In this document: positions 32,907 to 42,260 of the stretch, one piece after another
How positions within the stretch are numbered: position 1 is the first letter of the stretch
Layout of the letters: every line of letters starts with the position of its first letter
Origin: an uncultured Collinsella sp.
GTDB lineage: Bacteria; Actinomycetota; Coriobacteriia; Coriobacteriales; Coriobacteriaceae
Reading direction: 5' to 3'
DNA: 46,093 bases
NCBI GenBank assembly: GCA_900541195.1
Contig: UQIY01000013.1
Coordinates: forward strand, 1 to 46,093
Translations under genes and position numbers: made by a program
Notes under the pieces: generated by a model
Seen by the model: the letters and a program-made list of their open reading frames with translations, nothing else
Database searches by the model: none
Told to the model about the DNA's origin: nothing

Positions 32907-33516
32907 GTTTCTGGGCCGGTTGGGCGAGCTGCTCGCCTGCCTGCCGGCCGAGCAGGTGGAGGAGACCAAGGCGTTCTATGCGGAGGCCATCGCCGACCGC
33001 ATGGAGGACGGTATGAGCGAGGAGGAGGCCGTGGCCGCCATGGGCACGCCCGGCGAGGTGGCGGAGGCCACGCTCGACGACCTGCCCGCCGTGCCGCGCG
33101 CGATCGCGAGGACGCGCCGGCGCAGCACCGCGCTGCTGTGGGTGCTGGCCATCGTGGGCTCCCCGGTGTGGGTGCCGCTGCTCGCCGCCTTCGCCGCCGT
33201 GGCCGTCACGGTCTATATCTGCATCTGGGTGCTGGCGCTCTGCGTGTGGATCGTCGCGGTGGCACTCGGGGGCGTGGGCGTAGTTGGGCTCCTGCTTGCC
33301 GTAAGCGGCGTCATCATCGGCCACTTCCCGTACGCCCTCGCCTCGGTGGGCGTGGGGCTCGGCCTCGTCGGCGTGGCGCTCTTCGTTGGTGCTGGCGCTT
33401 GGGCCGCCTCAAAACAAATTGCGCGCCTCTCGGCGCTCTGGGCGAGGAAGGCCGCCTCGCCCTTCTGGAAGGGTAAGGGCGAGAAGGGCGGCGCTGCCGC
33501 GCATCTCGCGGCGTAG
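32893..33516 (+). CDS. DUF1700 (HAAS) family membrane protein
   Basis: 207 residues. The N-terminal 60 form the HAAS helical domain (MTRDEFLGRLGELLACLP, YAEAIADRMEDGMSEEEAV, AAMGTPGEV), which is thought to interact with PadR-type regulators. Four or more hydrophobic segments follow (about 78-98, 100-128, 130-150, 152-175), then a basic tail. The start lies inside the PadR gene with GAGGAGG upstream. In known operons a third gene encodes a DUF4097 surface adhesin-like protein. The following gene here is much shorter. Confidence 0.88.
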   Translation: MTRDEFLGRLGELLACLPAEQVEETKAFYAEAIADRMEDGMSEEEAVAAMGTPGEVAEATLDDLPAVPRAIARTRRRSTALLWVLAIVGSPVWVPLLAAFAAVAVTVYICIWVLALCVWIVAVALGGVGVVGLLLAVSGVIIGHFPYALASVGVGLGLVGVALFVGAGAWAASKQIARLSALWARKAASPFWKGKGEKGGAAAHLAA

Positions 33517-33531
33517 AAAGGAGTGAGTACC

Positions 33532-33786
33532 ATGACCAGTGCGAAGAAGATCTACCTCGCCGTGGCGGGCGGGCTCGTTGCCGCGGGTGTTGTCCTCGCG
33601 GGCATTGGCTTTATCGCTTCGGGTTTCGACCCGGCCGTGTTCACAACCCAAGTCGACACGCGCTACAGCACCATCGTGCTCGGCGGCGTCGAGGTGGACG
33701 AACACGAGAGTATCCCGTTCATCAGCCAGCTCGCCAATCTGGGCGAGATCGACACCTCCGGCGTCGCGGATCCCGCCGCGCCCTAG
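33532..33786 (+). CDS. Short single-pass membrane protein, likely truncated DUF4097-type gene
   Basis: 84 residues with an N-terminal hydrophobic segment (VAGGLVAAGVVLAGIGFIAS) followed by an extracytoplasmic part, TTQVDTRYSTIVLGGVEVDE. AAAGGAG lies 8 bases before the ATG and the gap to DUF1700 is 15 bases, so it is the third gene of the PadR operon. Normally this position is taken by a DUF4097 protein of 250 or more residues. The frame stops after VADPAAP, so the beta-helix domain is missing. It may be a truncated gene rather than a small functional protein. Confidence 0.65.
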   Translation: MTSAKKIYLAVAGGLVAAGVVLAGIGFIASGFDPAVFTTQVDTRYSTIVLGGVEVDEHESIPFISQLANLGEIDTSGVADPAAP

Positions 33787-33947
33787 GCGCAGCGAGCCCG
33801 GGCGCTCTGCCCGCCAAGCTGCATAAGCCGGCGAAACCCGAACCTCAACCTCTACGCAACTGGCCCCAAGCCTGCGCCGATTCGCTCTCAGCGCCGCGCG
33901 GGGGCCCGTGACGCATGCCCAAAAAGGTACGAGGAGAAAGGAACGCG

Positions 33948-34043
33948 ATGACGACAGCCACGCCCTTCCGCCTTCACGGGGCCACGCAGGACCGGAAACG
34001 ACTGGGCCGTGCGGTGGGGCCGTGCTTGGATTGGCTACACTGA
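33948..34043 (+). CDS. 31-codon frame with strong ribosome-binding site, probably a gene fragment
   Basis: The ATG at 33948 is preceded by AGGAGAAAGGA, one of the best Shine-Dalgarno sequences in this area. The frame (TTATPFRLHGATQDRKRLG and on) stops after only 31 codons and matches nothing I know. It is more likely the beginning of a deleted gene than a real peptide. The rest of 33787-34199 has no other coding signal. Confidence 0.25.
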   Translation: MTTATPFRLHGATQDRKRLGRAVGPCLDWLH

Positions 34044-34199
34044 TATGGACAGTTCCGTGAGGGGCGCGAGAGACGGGACTCTGGGGAGATCTTCGAGGAG
34101 GAGTGTCTCGACTGGAAGCGCGGGTTCAGTGGAGCAGGAACCTAATCTCTGTCTCTCTTGCTTTTTTGATTTGTTGAGAAGCCGGCATTTGGGGGCATT

Positions 34200-34490
34200 T
34201 TGGATAGCGAACAGTTCAAACAAGAAGCTGAGAAAATAGAACAAAGCCTGAGTGCCTTGAGAGTCGCCGAGCGCAATGCAGTGATTCCCTTCATGAACGG
34301 CGACTTTACCCAATGGGATCTATATCTGGCATCCTCCTCTGAGTATGCGATGAGACTGATAGACGGATTCATCTCCATGCTCGAGTCGAGGAATCTTGTT
34401 TGCGTCGCCCAGCTTCTCCGCGCACAGGTTGGAGTCTGCCTGCGGACATTCGCATTATTCGCCGCCGAAGACCAGGATGACTTTCTCCCA
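34200..34490 (+). pseudogene. Truncated hypothetical gene, N-terminal part only
   Basis: From TTG 34200 about 95 codons read as a helical protein (FKQEAEKIEQSLSALRVAER, RLIDGFISMLESRNLVCVAQ, LRTFALFAAEDQDDF). It resembles uncharacterised helical proteins that begin this way. At about 34485 the sequence changes into an antisense arginase fragment, and the remaining open frame to 35075 is only the antisense shadow of that fragment and of the histidine kinase. The true C-terminus is missing. Confidence 0.45.
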
Positions 34491-34806
34491 AAAGGCTGCC
34501 AAGTACCATGGCGTGAGCGTTGGGGTAGCCATCATTCAGCGTGGATACATCCGGATGCGCATAGATCCAGACGATTCCAATGTTCTCGTATTTCCCGTGC
34601 AGGTAATCGAAGAGGGCAGGCGACACCATACAGTTGCCGCCGACGGTCACGACTCTGTCGGGGTTTTCTGCCGCAAGCTTCCTCTGCGCATCCTGAATCC
34701 CCGCCAGGACTTCGTCCTCGGCATAGATGCGAACTGTTTCCCATTTCTCATGTCCAAGTTTTGGGACGCGTTTCACAATGTCGAGTGGGACTCCTGGACA
34801 GTCGGA
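34491..34806 (-). pseudogene. Internal fragment of an arginase/agmatinase-family gene
   Basis: About 105 codons without start or end, beginning near SDCPGVPLDIVKRVPKLG. They include VVTVGGNCMVSPALFDYL and IGIVWIYAHPDVSTLND, then AHAMVLGSLLGE. They align with the ureohydrolase core, where GGDH/C and WIDAHxD carry the manganese ligands; here Asp is changed to Asn and Tyr, so the site is also mutated. The N-terminal 70 or so residues and the last third are gone. The fragment directly abuts the histidine-kinase stop codon. Confidence 0.7.
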
Positions 34807-35946
34807 TCACGTGGTGGCCCCCTTTGAGAGGGTCACGAGCATCACGGTCCCGTTCTCGGAACTTGCTTCGACCTCTACCGTGCCACCGTGAAGCGCTGCA
34901 ATCTCCCAAACGAGCGCTAGTCCGAGTCCTGCGCCGCCGTATGCCCTGCTGCGGGATTTATCCAGGCGAAAGAACGGTTGGAAGATGCTCTCACGGTACT
35001 GCTTGGGTATTCCCGGGCCCTGGTCCTCGACTCGCAGGAACACGTGGCTGTCGTTGTCGCAGATGGAGACGTTGACAGTCGAGCCGGAGCGGCTGTAACG
35101 GATGGCATTTTCGACCAGGTTAAACACCAGCCGATAGAGGAGCGTGTCGCTCCCGATTACTAAAGCGTCTCCAGCACAATTGAGGGCTATGCCCTTATTT
35201 TCGGCAAGTGGCGCAAGGTCGGTGAGGACCTCTTCGGACAAGGGGCCAAGTTCGACATCGTCCTCGCAAGGAACGCTGCGGAGCTCACTCATTTCGAGCA
35301 ATACCTTGGTCATTCGAGACATGCGCTCAGTTTGTTCTTGTAGCAGGCCGAGCAGCTCGGCTGTTTCGGCTTGCAAACCGGAGTGCTCGGAGATGAATAG
35401 TTCAATCTGTGCTTGCATAAGGGCGAGCGGGGTGCGCAGCTCGTGTGCGGCGTTGCCGGTAAACTGACGCTGTGCAGAGAACCCTTCGCCAAGACGGGCG
35501 ATCATGTCGTTGAAAGAGGCGCTGCATCGTTGTAGCTCGGTGGGCACATCTTCATTGAGTCTGATTTCGCTTAGGTTGTCAGGCTGCACGCGCTCAACCT
35601 GGGCTGCGAAAGCCCGTAGCGGTTTGAGTGCACGGCCGCTCACAAAGTATGCCAGCGCGCCGCCAAGGAGTGTGACTCCAGCCGTGATGTACCAGGCTGT
35701 CGTGCCAAAAGACTCCTGTGCGTCGTTTACGACAATCGTGACCTCGTCATTGAGGCTCCCCTTCGTTGGGTCGAACGCCTGGGGCGAGTCTTCGCCGGTT
35801 GCGTTAAGGGCCGAGATGTCATTGCCGATGGCGTCCATGTAGCGCATGCCCGTATAGCCGACCAGGCAGTTCGTCAGCACGCATGCCGCACACGTGAGCA
35901 GTGCCGTCATAATCGTTATGCGCCATTGCAGCGAAAGCCCTTTCAT
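34807..35946 (-). CDS. Membrane sensor histidine kinase
   Basis: 379 residues. Two membrane helices (about 10-32 and 84-104) flank an extracytoplasmic loop of about 50 residues. HAMP-like segment (about 105-160), then HisKA with the phospho-acceptor His in NAAHELRTPLALM, then HATPase_c with the N box FNLVENAIRYS, G1 VEDQGPGIP and G2 GGAGLGLAL. It is a complete class I kinase. The start overlaps the stop of the response regulator (ATGA), so they are translationally coupled. The signal is unknown. The divergent neighbours encode an extracytoplasmic thiol-redox system, which is a reasonable target. Confidence 0.95.
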   Translation of the reverse strand: MKGLSLQWRITIMTALLTCAACVLTNCLVGYTGMRYMDAIGNDISALNATGEDSPQAFDPTKGSLNDEVTIVVNDAQESFGTTAWYITAGVTLLGGALAYFVSGRALKPLRAFAAQVERVQPDNLSEIRLNEDVPTELQRCSASFNDMIARLGEGFSAQRQFTGNAAHELRTPLALMQAQIELFISEHSGLQAETAELLGLLQEQTERMSRMTKVLLEMSELRSVPCEDDVELGPLSEEVLTDLAPLAENKGIALNCAGDALVIGSDTLLYRLVFNLVENAIRYSRSGSTVNVSICDNDSHVFLRVEDQGPGIPKQYRESIFQPFFRLDKSRSRAYGGAGLGLALVWEIAALHGGTVEVEASSENGTVMLVTLSKGATT

Positions 35947-36617
35947 TCTCCATCCTCCATAACGTAGCCCTCTCCAATCCGATTGCGAATCGGGTCGTAT
36001 CCCAAAGCGCTGCGTAGCTTTTTGCGGAGTGACGAGATGTGAACGCGGATTGCGTTGCTAAAGCTGTTCACGCTGCTATCCCAAACGTGCTCGATAAGCT
36101 CCTCTTGGCTTACCGGACGCCCCTGATTAAGCATCAGGTATTCCAAGGTTCCCGTTTCCTTGCGCGTAAGAGATAAAGCCTCGCTGTCCACGGAGGCGAT
36201 GCGCGCCTTGGCGTCAAAGCGGAGCTTTCCGCAGGTTAGTACTATGTCGCTTTGTGCGAAGCGCCTGAGGGTAAGGCTGCGGATCCTTGCCGCAAGTTCG
36301 TCCAGATGAAACGGCTTGGTGAGGTAATCGTTGGCGCCGGCATCGAGTCCGGCGACTTTATCGGATACTTCGCCGCGTGCGGACAGAATCAGTACCTTAG
36401 TCTCGCAGTCAGTTTTCCTAAGTTCCTTGAGTACGGTCATGCCGTCGATACGGGGAAGGTTGAGGTCGAGTACCACGAGGTCGAAGGCCTCAACGTCCAG
36501 TAGGTCGAGCGCTTCCTGTCCGTCGTGACAGCAGTCGACGCTGTATGCCAAGTTTCGCAAGCTGCGTGCGATTGCGTCACACAGCGCCCGCTCGTCTTCG
36601 ACGATTAAAATACGCAT
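35943..36617 (-). CDS. OmpR-family response regulator
   Basis: 224 residues. The receiver domain starts RILIVEDERALCDAI with the acidic pair, has the phospho-acceptor Asp in LVVLDLNLPRIDG and the Lys in DYLTKPF. The C-terminal winged helix ends SLRKKLRSALGYDPIRNRIG, then EGYVMEDGE. The ATG at 36617 is chosen for AAGGAG 7 bases upstream. It forms an operon with the histidine kinase that follows. The 90-base divergent gap to the CD1871A-type gene is the probable regulated promoter. Confidence 0.95.
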   Translation of the reverse strand: MRILIVEDERALCDAIARSLRNLAYSVDCCHDGQEALDLLDVEAFDLVVLDLNLPRIDGMTVLKELRKTDCETKVLILSARGEVSDKVAGLDAGANDYLTKPFHLDELAARIRSLTLRRFAQSDIVLTCGKLRFDAKARIASVDSEALSLTRKETGTLEYLMLNQGRPVSQEELIEHVWDSSVNSFSNAIRVHISSLRKKLRSALGYDPIRNRIGEGYVMEDGE

Positions 36618-36707
36618 AACAGTCTCCTTGCACATTTCAAATCGCGCTTAACACGGATTTTATAGTCGATATGGTCCAATGGTCGCGTAACGAAAGGAGT
36701 GGTCAGG

Positions 36708-36854
36708 TTGTTCAAAGCGGTAAAACCCGTGGTACAGGTCGCTTTGTTGATCGTCGGAATTGCCATGGTGTGCTTTGGCGTTATGCGTGGCGAGGCGGAT
36801 GCCGTGCTGGCCAAAGCGATTAGGCTGTGCTTGGAGTGTATCGGAATTGGATAA
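36708..36854 (+). CDS. CD1871A-type small CxxC membrane peptide
   Basis: A 48-residue protein starting at TTG 36708, 8 bases after AAAGGAG. One hydrophobic helix (about 8-26) is followed by RGEADAVLAKAIRLCLECIG and a final Ile-Gly. The ending CLECIGIG with its CxxC pair is the hallmark of the CD1871A family, which is usually encoded beside membrane 4Fe-4S proteins and TlpA-like thioredoxins. Function is not established; a role in electron or thiol transfer across the membrane fits the neighbours. Its stop overlaps the start of the next gene (TTGGATAA). Confidence 0.8.
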   Translation: MFKAVKPVVQVALLIVGIAMVCFGVMRGEADAVLAKAIRLCLECIGIG

Positions 36855-37779
36855 AAGAGAAAACACTGCGTCGCATGTTTTAGCCCGATTTCGCGGATTC
36901 ATTCAAGCGGCGGCGACGCTCGTCACCAACATTCACCTGCCAAACTTTGCCAAAGGCAGCATCTATCAGGGTGCGGGAAAAACAGTCTGCGTACCTGGGC
37001 TTAACTGCTATTCATGCCCCGCGGCATCGGGTGCATGTCCCATCGGGTCGTTCCAATCGGTGGTGGGTTCATCTAAGTTCAACTTTTCTTACTATGTCAC
37101 CGGTACGCTCATTTTGCTCGGCGTGCTGCTGGGACGCTTTGTATGCGGCTTTCTGTGCCCGTTTGGCTGGCTGCAGGAACTGCTTCACAAGATCCCCGGC
37201 AAAAAGCTTTCGACAAAAAGGCTCAAGGCGCTTACGTATATCAAATACGTTGTGCTGCTGTTTGCTGTGGTATTGCTGCCTGTGCTGGTGGTCAACGATG
37301 TGGGGATGGGCGATCCGTTCTTTTGCAAATACGTCTGTCCGCAGGGCGTGCTCGAGGGCGCCATTCCGCTGGCCATTGCCAACGCCGGCATTCGATCTGC
37401 GCTGGGGCAGCTCTTTACCTGGAAACTTTTCGTTCTCATTGCCGTGGTGGTGCTGAGCGTTTTGTTTTATCGCCCCTTCTGCAAATGGATTTGCCCGCTC
37501 GGCGCATTCTATGCGCTCATGAATAAGGTGTCCTTGCTGGGGATACGGGTCGACGCATGCAAATGCGTCTCGTGCGGCAAGTGTTCAAAGGTTTGTCAGA
37601 TGGACGTTGACGTGACCCGCGCGCCCAATCATGCCGAATGTATCCGGTGCGGAAAGTGCATTGGGGCCTGTCCCGTCGATGCCATCAGCTATCGCTATGG
37701 CCTGGATGTGTCGGCAGAAAAGCTCCCCCTGACCGCCGATAAAAAGAAAAACAAGCTTCGACAAAACGGAGGAATGACC
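36847..37779 (+). CDS. NapH/CcoG-like membrane 4Fe-4S protein, no stop codon of its own
   Basis: Starts at TTG 36847, overlapping the previous stop, with GGAG 9 bases upstream. N-terminal cysteines GLNCYSCPAASGACP precede four membrane helices; CGFLCPFGWLQELL and FCKWICPLGAFYAL are the paired CxxxCP motifs of the NapH/NosR/CcoG group. Two ferredoxin motifs follow (CKCVSCGKCSKVC and CIRCGKCIGACP). It should move electrons through the membrane. No stop codon separates it from the lipoprotein gene: the frame runs from KKKNKLRQNGG straight into the lipoprotein Met at 37780. It may be made as a 634-residue fusion, or end by frameshift in the A-rich run at 37739-37751. Confidence 0.85.
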
Positions 37780-38751
37780 ATGAAGCTTTCTAAGATTGCG
37801 GCTCTGTTTATGGTGCCGGTGCTGGCCTTGTGTCTTGTGGCGTGTTCGGCGCCCGGCAGCAACGCGAGCGAACCTACGGGCTCCGATCCTAAGATCGCGG
37901 AGCTCATTGCGCAAGAGCCGGCTAACGCCGACGAGGCCGCCGAGCTGTATGCGAAGCTCATGCAAAAAGAGAACGATATCCTTTCGAGCGATAATGCGCT
38001 GTGGGAAAAGGTGTTCAATGCAGCAAATAAAGAGTCGACAATGATTGAGGACGGCAGCAATTACGGCGATTTCCTGCTCAAGACCATCGACGGCGCCAAA
38101 GATGAGTTTACGGCGGATGAACTCAAGACGCTCAAGGCGGGCGCGCAGCAGATCAAGGAGATTGAGGACAAGCTCGAGAGCCTGGAAAAGAAGTTTCCCG
38201 GCTGTGGAAACACCCCGAGCGCGGGCGAGAGTGTCGACGCTTCGACCGCGGGCATGACGGCTGGCGCCGATGCTTCGAGCGAGGCGACAAAGTTCCCCAG
38301 CTTTACAGGCAAGGACCTGGACGGCAACGACGTGAGCAGCGACGAGTTGTTCTCCAAGAACAAGGTCACCGTCATGAACTTCTGGTTTACCACTTGCAAG
38401 CCGTGCGTGGGCGAGCTGGGCGATCTTGAGAAACTGAATCAGGAGCTTGCCAAGAAGGGCGGCCAGGTCGTGGGTGTCAATTCCTTTACGCTCGATGGCA
38501 ACAAGGGCGAGATTGCAGATGCCAAGGACGTGCTGAGCAAGAAGGGCGTGACATATAAGAACATCTGGTTCAAGTCGGATAGCGAGGCCGGTAAGTTTAC
38601 GTCAAATTTGTTCTCGTTCCCGACAACGTATGTCATCGATCAGAATGGCAACATCGTAGGGGATCCAATCGTGGGAGCCATCAGCTCCGCTGAGCAGCGC
38701 GCAGCGCTCGACAAGCTTATCGACCAGGCGATTGCGAATAGCGAGCAGTAG
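37780..38751 (+). CDS. TlpA-like thiol-disulfide lipoprotein
   Basis: ATG 37780 lies 7 bases after GGAGG, so separate initiation is likely despite the open frame from upstream. The signal peptide ends in the lipobox LVAC (Cys about 22). A helical linker (about 30-150, rich in Glu, Lys and Ala) follows, then a Gly/Ala/Ser spacer and a thioredoxin-like redoxin domain with the active-site pair in FWFTTCKPCVGEL. The tail PTTYVIDQNGNIV carries the cis-Pro loop. It acts outside the membrane as a disulfide reductase, probably fed electrons by the adjacent Fe-S protein. A hairpin at 38831 ends the operon. Confidence 0.9.
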   Translation: MKLSKIAALFMVPVLALCLVACSAPGSNASEPTGSDPKIAELIAQEPANADEAAELYAKLMQKENDILSSDNALWEKVFNAANKESTMIEDGSNYGDFLLKTIDGAKDEFTADELKTLKAGAQQIKEIEDKLESLEKKFPGCGNTPSAGESVDASTAGMTAGADASSEATKFPSFTGKDLDGNDVSSDELFSKNKVTVMNFWFTTCKPCVGELGDLEKLNQELAKKGGQVVGVNSFTLDGNKGEIADAKDVLSKKGVTYKNIWFKSDSEAGKFTSNLFSFPTTYVIDQNGNIVGDPIVGAISSAEQRAALDKLIDQAIANSEQ

Positions 38752-38830
38752 AAAACGCGTAAAGCATGGCGAGGATCGCGCGCCGCTGTGCGGAGTAGTC
38801 CGCTGCCTTTCAAGATAATCTCCACCATAC

Positions 38831-38858
38831 AGAGGTCCCGCTCGGGACCTCTTCTTTT
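38831..38858 (+). terminator. Rho-independent terminator
   Basis: AGAGGTCCC (38831-38839) pairs with GGGACCTCT (38844-38852) around GCTC and is followed by TCTTTT. It ends the Fe-S/TlpA operon. Confidence 0.85.
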
Positions 38859-39005
38859 GGGCGTCGTCCCGTTCGTTTTTTGGCGCGGTTCCCTACATTC
38901 CTCACTGGCTCCGGCAAAAAATGGGGATAGAGTAGGACAAACGCGTCGAATACGAACGGCGGGGGAGAGCGGGCAAGTGCGTCCGCGTGGGAGAGGTTGC
39001 CGTCC

Positions 39006-42000
39006 ATGTTGGAGCTCAAAGGTATTTGCAAAAGGTACGTCACACAGTCGTTTACGCAGGTGGCGCTCGATAACGTGAGCCTGGCTTTTCGCGATAACGA
39101 GTTCGTGGCCATTCTGGGTCCCTCGGGCTCGGGCAAAACCACAATGCTCAACGTTATCGGTGGGCTGGACCACTTTGATTCCGGTGACCTGTTGATTGAC
39201 GGTATTTCGACCAAGGACTTCCGTGACCGCGATTGGGATGCCTATCGCAACAACCGCATCGGCTTTGTGTTCCAAAGCTATAACCTCATTCCGCATCAGA
39301 CCATTTTGGAAAACGTGGAGCTGGCGCTCACGCTCACGGGCGTGGGGCATGCCGAGCGCCGCCAGCGTGCGCGCGAGGCGTTGGAGAAAGTCGGCTTGGG
39401 CGAGCACGTTAACAAGCGCCCGAGCCAGCTATCGGGCGGACAGATGCAGCGCGTGGCCATCGCCCGCGCCCTGATTAACGATCCCGAGATTGTGCTGGCA
39501 GACGAGCCGACCGGCGCCTTGGATTCCACAACGTCCGTGCAGGTCATGGACTTGCTCAAGGACGTGGCGCGCGACCGTCTGGTTATTATGGTCACGCATA
39601 ATCCCGAGCTGGCGTACCAATACGCCACGCGCATCGTCAACCTGGCGGACGGCAAGATCACCGACGATTCCGATCCTTTCGATGTCGCTGACGCCACGCG
39701 CCGCGAGGCAAAGCCTACGCGCAAAACCTCGATGAGCTTTGTGACGGCGCTGGGGCTTTCTGCCCGCAACCTCATGACCAAAAAAGGCCGCACGGCCATG
39801 ACTGCTTTTGCGGGCTCGATTGGCATTATCGGCATCGCGGCGATTCTGGCGCTGTCCAACGGCGTAAACGGCTACATCAAAAAGGTCGAGGAGGATACGC
39901 TCTCGAGCTACCCGCTCACCATTTCCAAGCAGGATTACGACCTGTCGTCCATGATGGGCGGACAGGGGGCCACGGATGACGAGGCGTCCAACGGCGAGGA
40001 TTCGTCCGACGACGGTACCGACGGCAAGGCTCAGGGAACCGATAAGATTCCCGTGGTCACGGCCGTAAAGGATATGTTTGCGAGCGTTAAGTCCAACGAC
40101 ATGACAAGCTTTAAGGCATGGCTTGACGACGGCGGCGATGGTATCGACAAAGAGGTCAACGCCATCCAGTATGGCTACGGTGTATCGCCGGTTGTCTATC
40201 GTGCCGGCAAGGGCGATGAGAAGCCTGTCCGGCTGGTGCCCAACGCCATGACCGAGGCCATGAGCGGAGGCGCGAGCTCGGCGGCAACGGTGAGCATGGA
40301 ATCCATGGGAACCTCGGTCTTTAACGAGATGATTGAAGACCAGAGCCTGCTCGACAGCCAGTACGATGTCGTCGCCGGTCATTGGCCCACGACCGCAAAC
40401 GAAGCCGTGATGGTGCTTTCGAGCCGCGGTACGGTGGGCGACTATACGCTCTACAGCATCGGTGCGCTGGATATCGATGAGCTCAACGATCTGGTAAACA
40501 GTGCCATGACGGCCGACGGTAAGATCGAGACGCCCGAGACCGGCTCCGACTTTACCTATGATGATGCGTTGTCCACGACGTTTAAGGTGCTGTCGCCGGC
40601 CGATGCCTATCGCAAAAACGAAGAGACCGGCATGTGGACCGACATGTCTGACGACGCCGACTTTATGGCTGCCAAGGTTGCCGACGGTATTGACGTGCAC
40701 ATTGTGGGCGTGGTGCGACCTAACGAGACAGCCAACGCGAGTGCGTTGTCTCCGGGCATTGCCTATACGCATGCGCTGACTCGCCAGCTTATGGAGCGCG
40801 CCGCCGATTCGCAGATTGTGCAGGAGCAGCTTGCCCACCCCGAGACGGATGTCTTTACGGGCAAGTCTTTCGATGAACTGCAAGGCGAGGCCAAGCAAGG
40901 CGTGGATCTGGGCAGCATGTTTAGTGTGGACGAGGCGGCGCTGAAGAGTGCGTTTTCGTTCGATACATCTGCGCTCTCGGGTGCGGCCGGCGGTATGGAC
41001 CTGTCTGGTCTTGACTTGTCCGGGCTGGACATTGACCTTTCGGGCGTTGGGGAGGATATCGACTTTAGTGACATCATCGCCAAAGCGCCAACCCCAGATT
41101 TCTCGGGCGTCTTTGACGGTCTGGAGCTCACGCCCGAGCAAATGCAGCAGGTGGGAACGCTTGCCAACCAACTGTTTGAGGGCTTTTTGCAGTCTGATCA
41201 GTTTAAGGCGCTGACGCCCGAAGAACTTAAGGATGCCTCAAAGCTTGCTGCTGCATTTTCGACGTATCTTGAGAGCGATGCCACGGCGCAGCAAATCCTG
41301 GCTCAGCTCAAGGCACTCGGTGGCGATGCCCTGGCCGAGCGCCTGCAACAGGCGATGACCGACTATGTGCAAAAGCAGCTGGCTCCGTATCTGCAACAGG
41401 CTATGGATCAGGTGATGAAGGCGATCAGCGAGCAGATAGCATCGACGGTATCGTACCAGCTCAAGGCGGGCGCGGCAGGGCTCATGGACCAGATGGCGAC
41501 ACAGATGTCTTCGAGTTTTGCCAACCTGGCGAGCGCCATGCACGTGGATGCGAGTGCCTTTGCTCGTGCCATCCATTTCAACATGGACGCCGAGGATCTG
41601 AGTTCGCTCATGATGAGCTATGCCAAGGCGTCGAAGCTCACCTACGACAACAATCTGACCACGTTGGGCTATGCGGATGAGGCGGACCCCATCTCGGTTA
41701 AGATTTTCCCGCGCGACTTTGAGGCCAAGGAGCGCGTACTCGATCACATCGATGCGTACAACAAGCAGGTCAAAGCCGCTGGCCATGATGATCGGGCAAT
41801 TTCGTACACCGACTACATGGGCATCATCATGGGTTCGGTGACCGACATCGTGAACACCATCAGCTTGGTGCTCATCGCATTCGTGAGTATCAGCCTGGTG
41901 GTGAGCTCCATCATGATCGGCATCATCACCTACATCAGCGTGCTGGAGCGCAAAAAGGAGATTGGCATCCTGCGTGCGATCGGCGCGTCGAAGCGCAACG

Positions 42001-42260
42001 TGGCCAACGTATTCAATGCCGAGACCTTTATCGAAGGCCTCATCGCCGGTGTCTTTGCCATTGTCGTCGTGGTGCTCGTGAGTTTTCCGGTCAATGCCTG
42101 GGCGCTTGCGGCCAAACAGGTCCCCAACCTGATGAGCCTGCCCGTGCAGGATGCGCTGGTGCTCATCGCGATTTCGGTGCTGCTGACGGTTGTTGCCGGC
42201 CTGCTGCCCGCCCGCAGCGCGTCCAGGAAGGATCCCGTGGAGGCCTTGCGCTCCGAATAA
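39006..42260 (+). CDS. MacB-like ABC transporter, ATPase and permease in one chain
   Basis: 1084 residues. The N-terminal ABC domain has Walker A GPSGSGKTT, signature LSGGQMQRVAIARAL and Walker B IVLADEPTGALD (first 230 residues). The first membrane helix follows near 275 (IGIIGIAAILALSNGVNGYI). A very long extracytoplasmic region of about 630 residues comes next, then three FtsX-type helices in the last 150 residues (VLIAFVSISLVVSSIMIGII and on). The outer region includes a run of DLSGLDLSGLDIDLSG repeats and an Ala/Gln-rich helical stretch. ATG 39006 is used, with GGGAGAGG 10 bases upstream. Likely roles are export of peptide or lipid substrates, or envelope sensing. No partner accessory protein is nearby. 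Confidence 0.93.
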   Translation: MLELKGICKRYVTQSFTQVALDNVSLAFRDNEFVAILGPSGSGKTTMLNVIGGLDHFDSGDLLIDGISTKDFRDRDWDAYRNNRIGFVFQSYNLIPHQTILENVELALTLTGVGHAERRQRAREALEKVGLGEHVNKRPSQLSGGQMQRVAIARALINDPEIVLADEPTGALDSTTSVQVMDLLKDVARDRLVIMVTHNPELAYQYATRIVNLADGKITDDSDPFDVADATRREAKPTRKTSMSFVTALGLSARNLMTKKGRTAMTAFAGSIGIIGIAAILALSNGVNGYIKKVEEDTLSSYPLTISKQDYDLSSMMGGQGATDDEASNGEDSSDDGTDGKAQGTDKIPVVTAVKDMFASVKSNDMTSFKAWLDDGGDGIDKEVNAIQYGYGVSPVVYRAGKGDEKPVRLVPNAMTEAMSGGASSAATVSMESMGTSVFNEMIEDQSLLDSQYDVVAGHWPTTANEAVMVLSSRGTVGDYTLYSIGALDIDELNDLVNSAMTADGKIETPETGSDFTYDDALSTTFKVLSPADAYRKNEETGMWTDMSDDADFMAAKVADGIDVHIVGVVRPNETANASALSPGIAYTHALTRQLMERAADSQIVQEQLAHPETDVFTGKSFDELQGEAKQGVDLGSMFSVDEAALKSAFSFDTSALSGAAGGMDLSGLDLSGLDIDLSGVGEDIDFSDIIAKAPTPDFSGVFDGLELTPEQMQQVGTLANQLFEGFLQSDQFKALTPEELKDASKLAAAFSTYLESDATAQQILAQLKALGGDALAERLQQAMTDYVQKQLAPYLQQAMDQVMKAISEQIASTVSYQLKAGAAGLMDQMATQMSSSFANLASAMHVDASAFARAIHFNMDAEDLSSLMMSYAKASKLTYDNNLTTLGYADEADPISVKIFPRDFEAKERVLDHIDAYNKQVKAAGHDDRAISYTDYMGIIMGSVTDIVNTISLVLIAFVSISLVVSSIMIGIITYISVLERKKEIGILRAIGASKRNVANVFNAETFIEGLIAGVFAIVVVVLVSFPVNAWALAAKQVPNLMSLPVQDALVLIAISVLLTVVAGLLPARSASRKDPVEALRSE

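Noticed and set aside
34491..35075. Plus-strand continuation of the ORF starting at 34200
   Set aside because: This part is the antisense of the arginase fragment and histidine kinase; the real homology ends near 34485.
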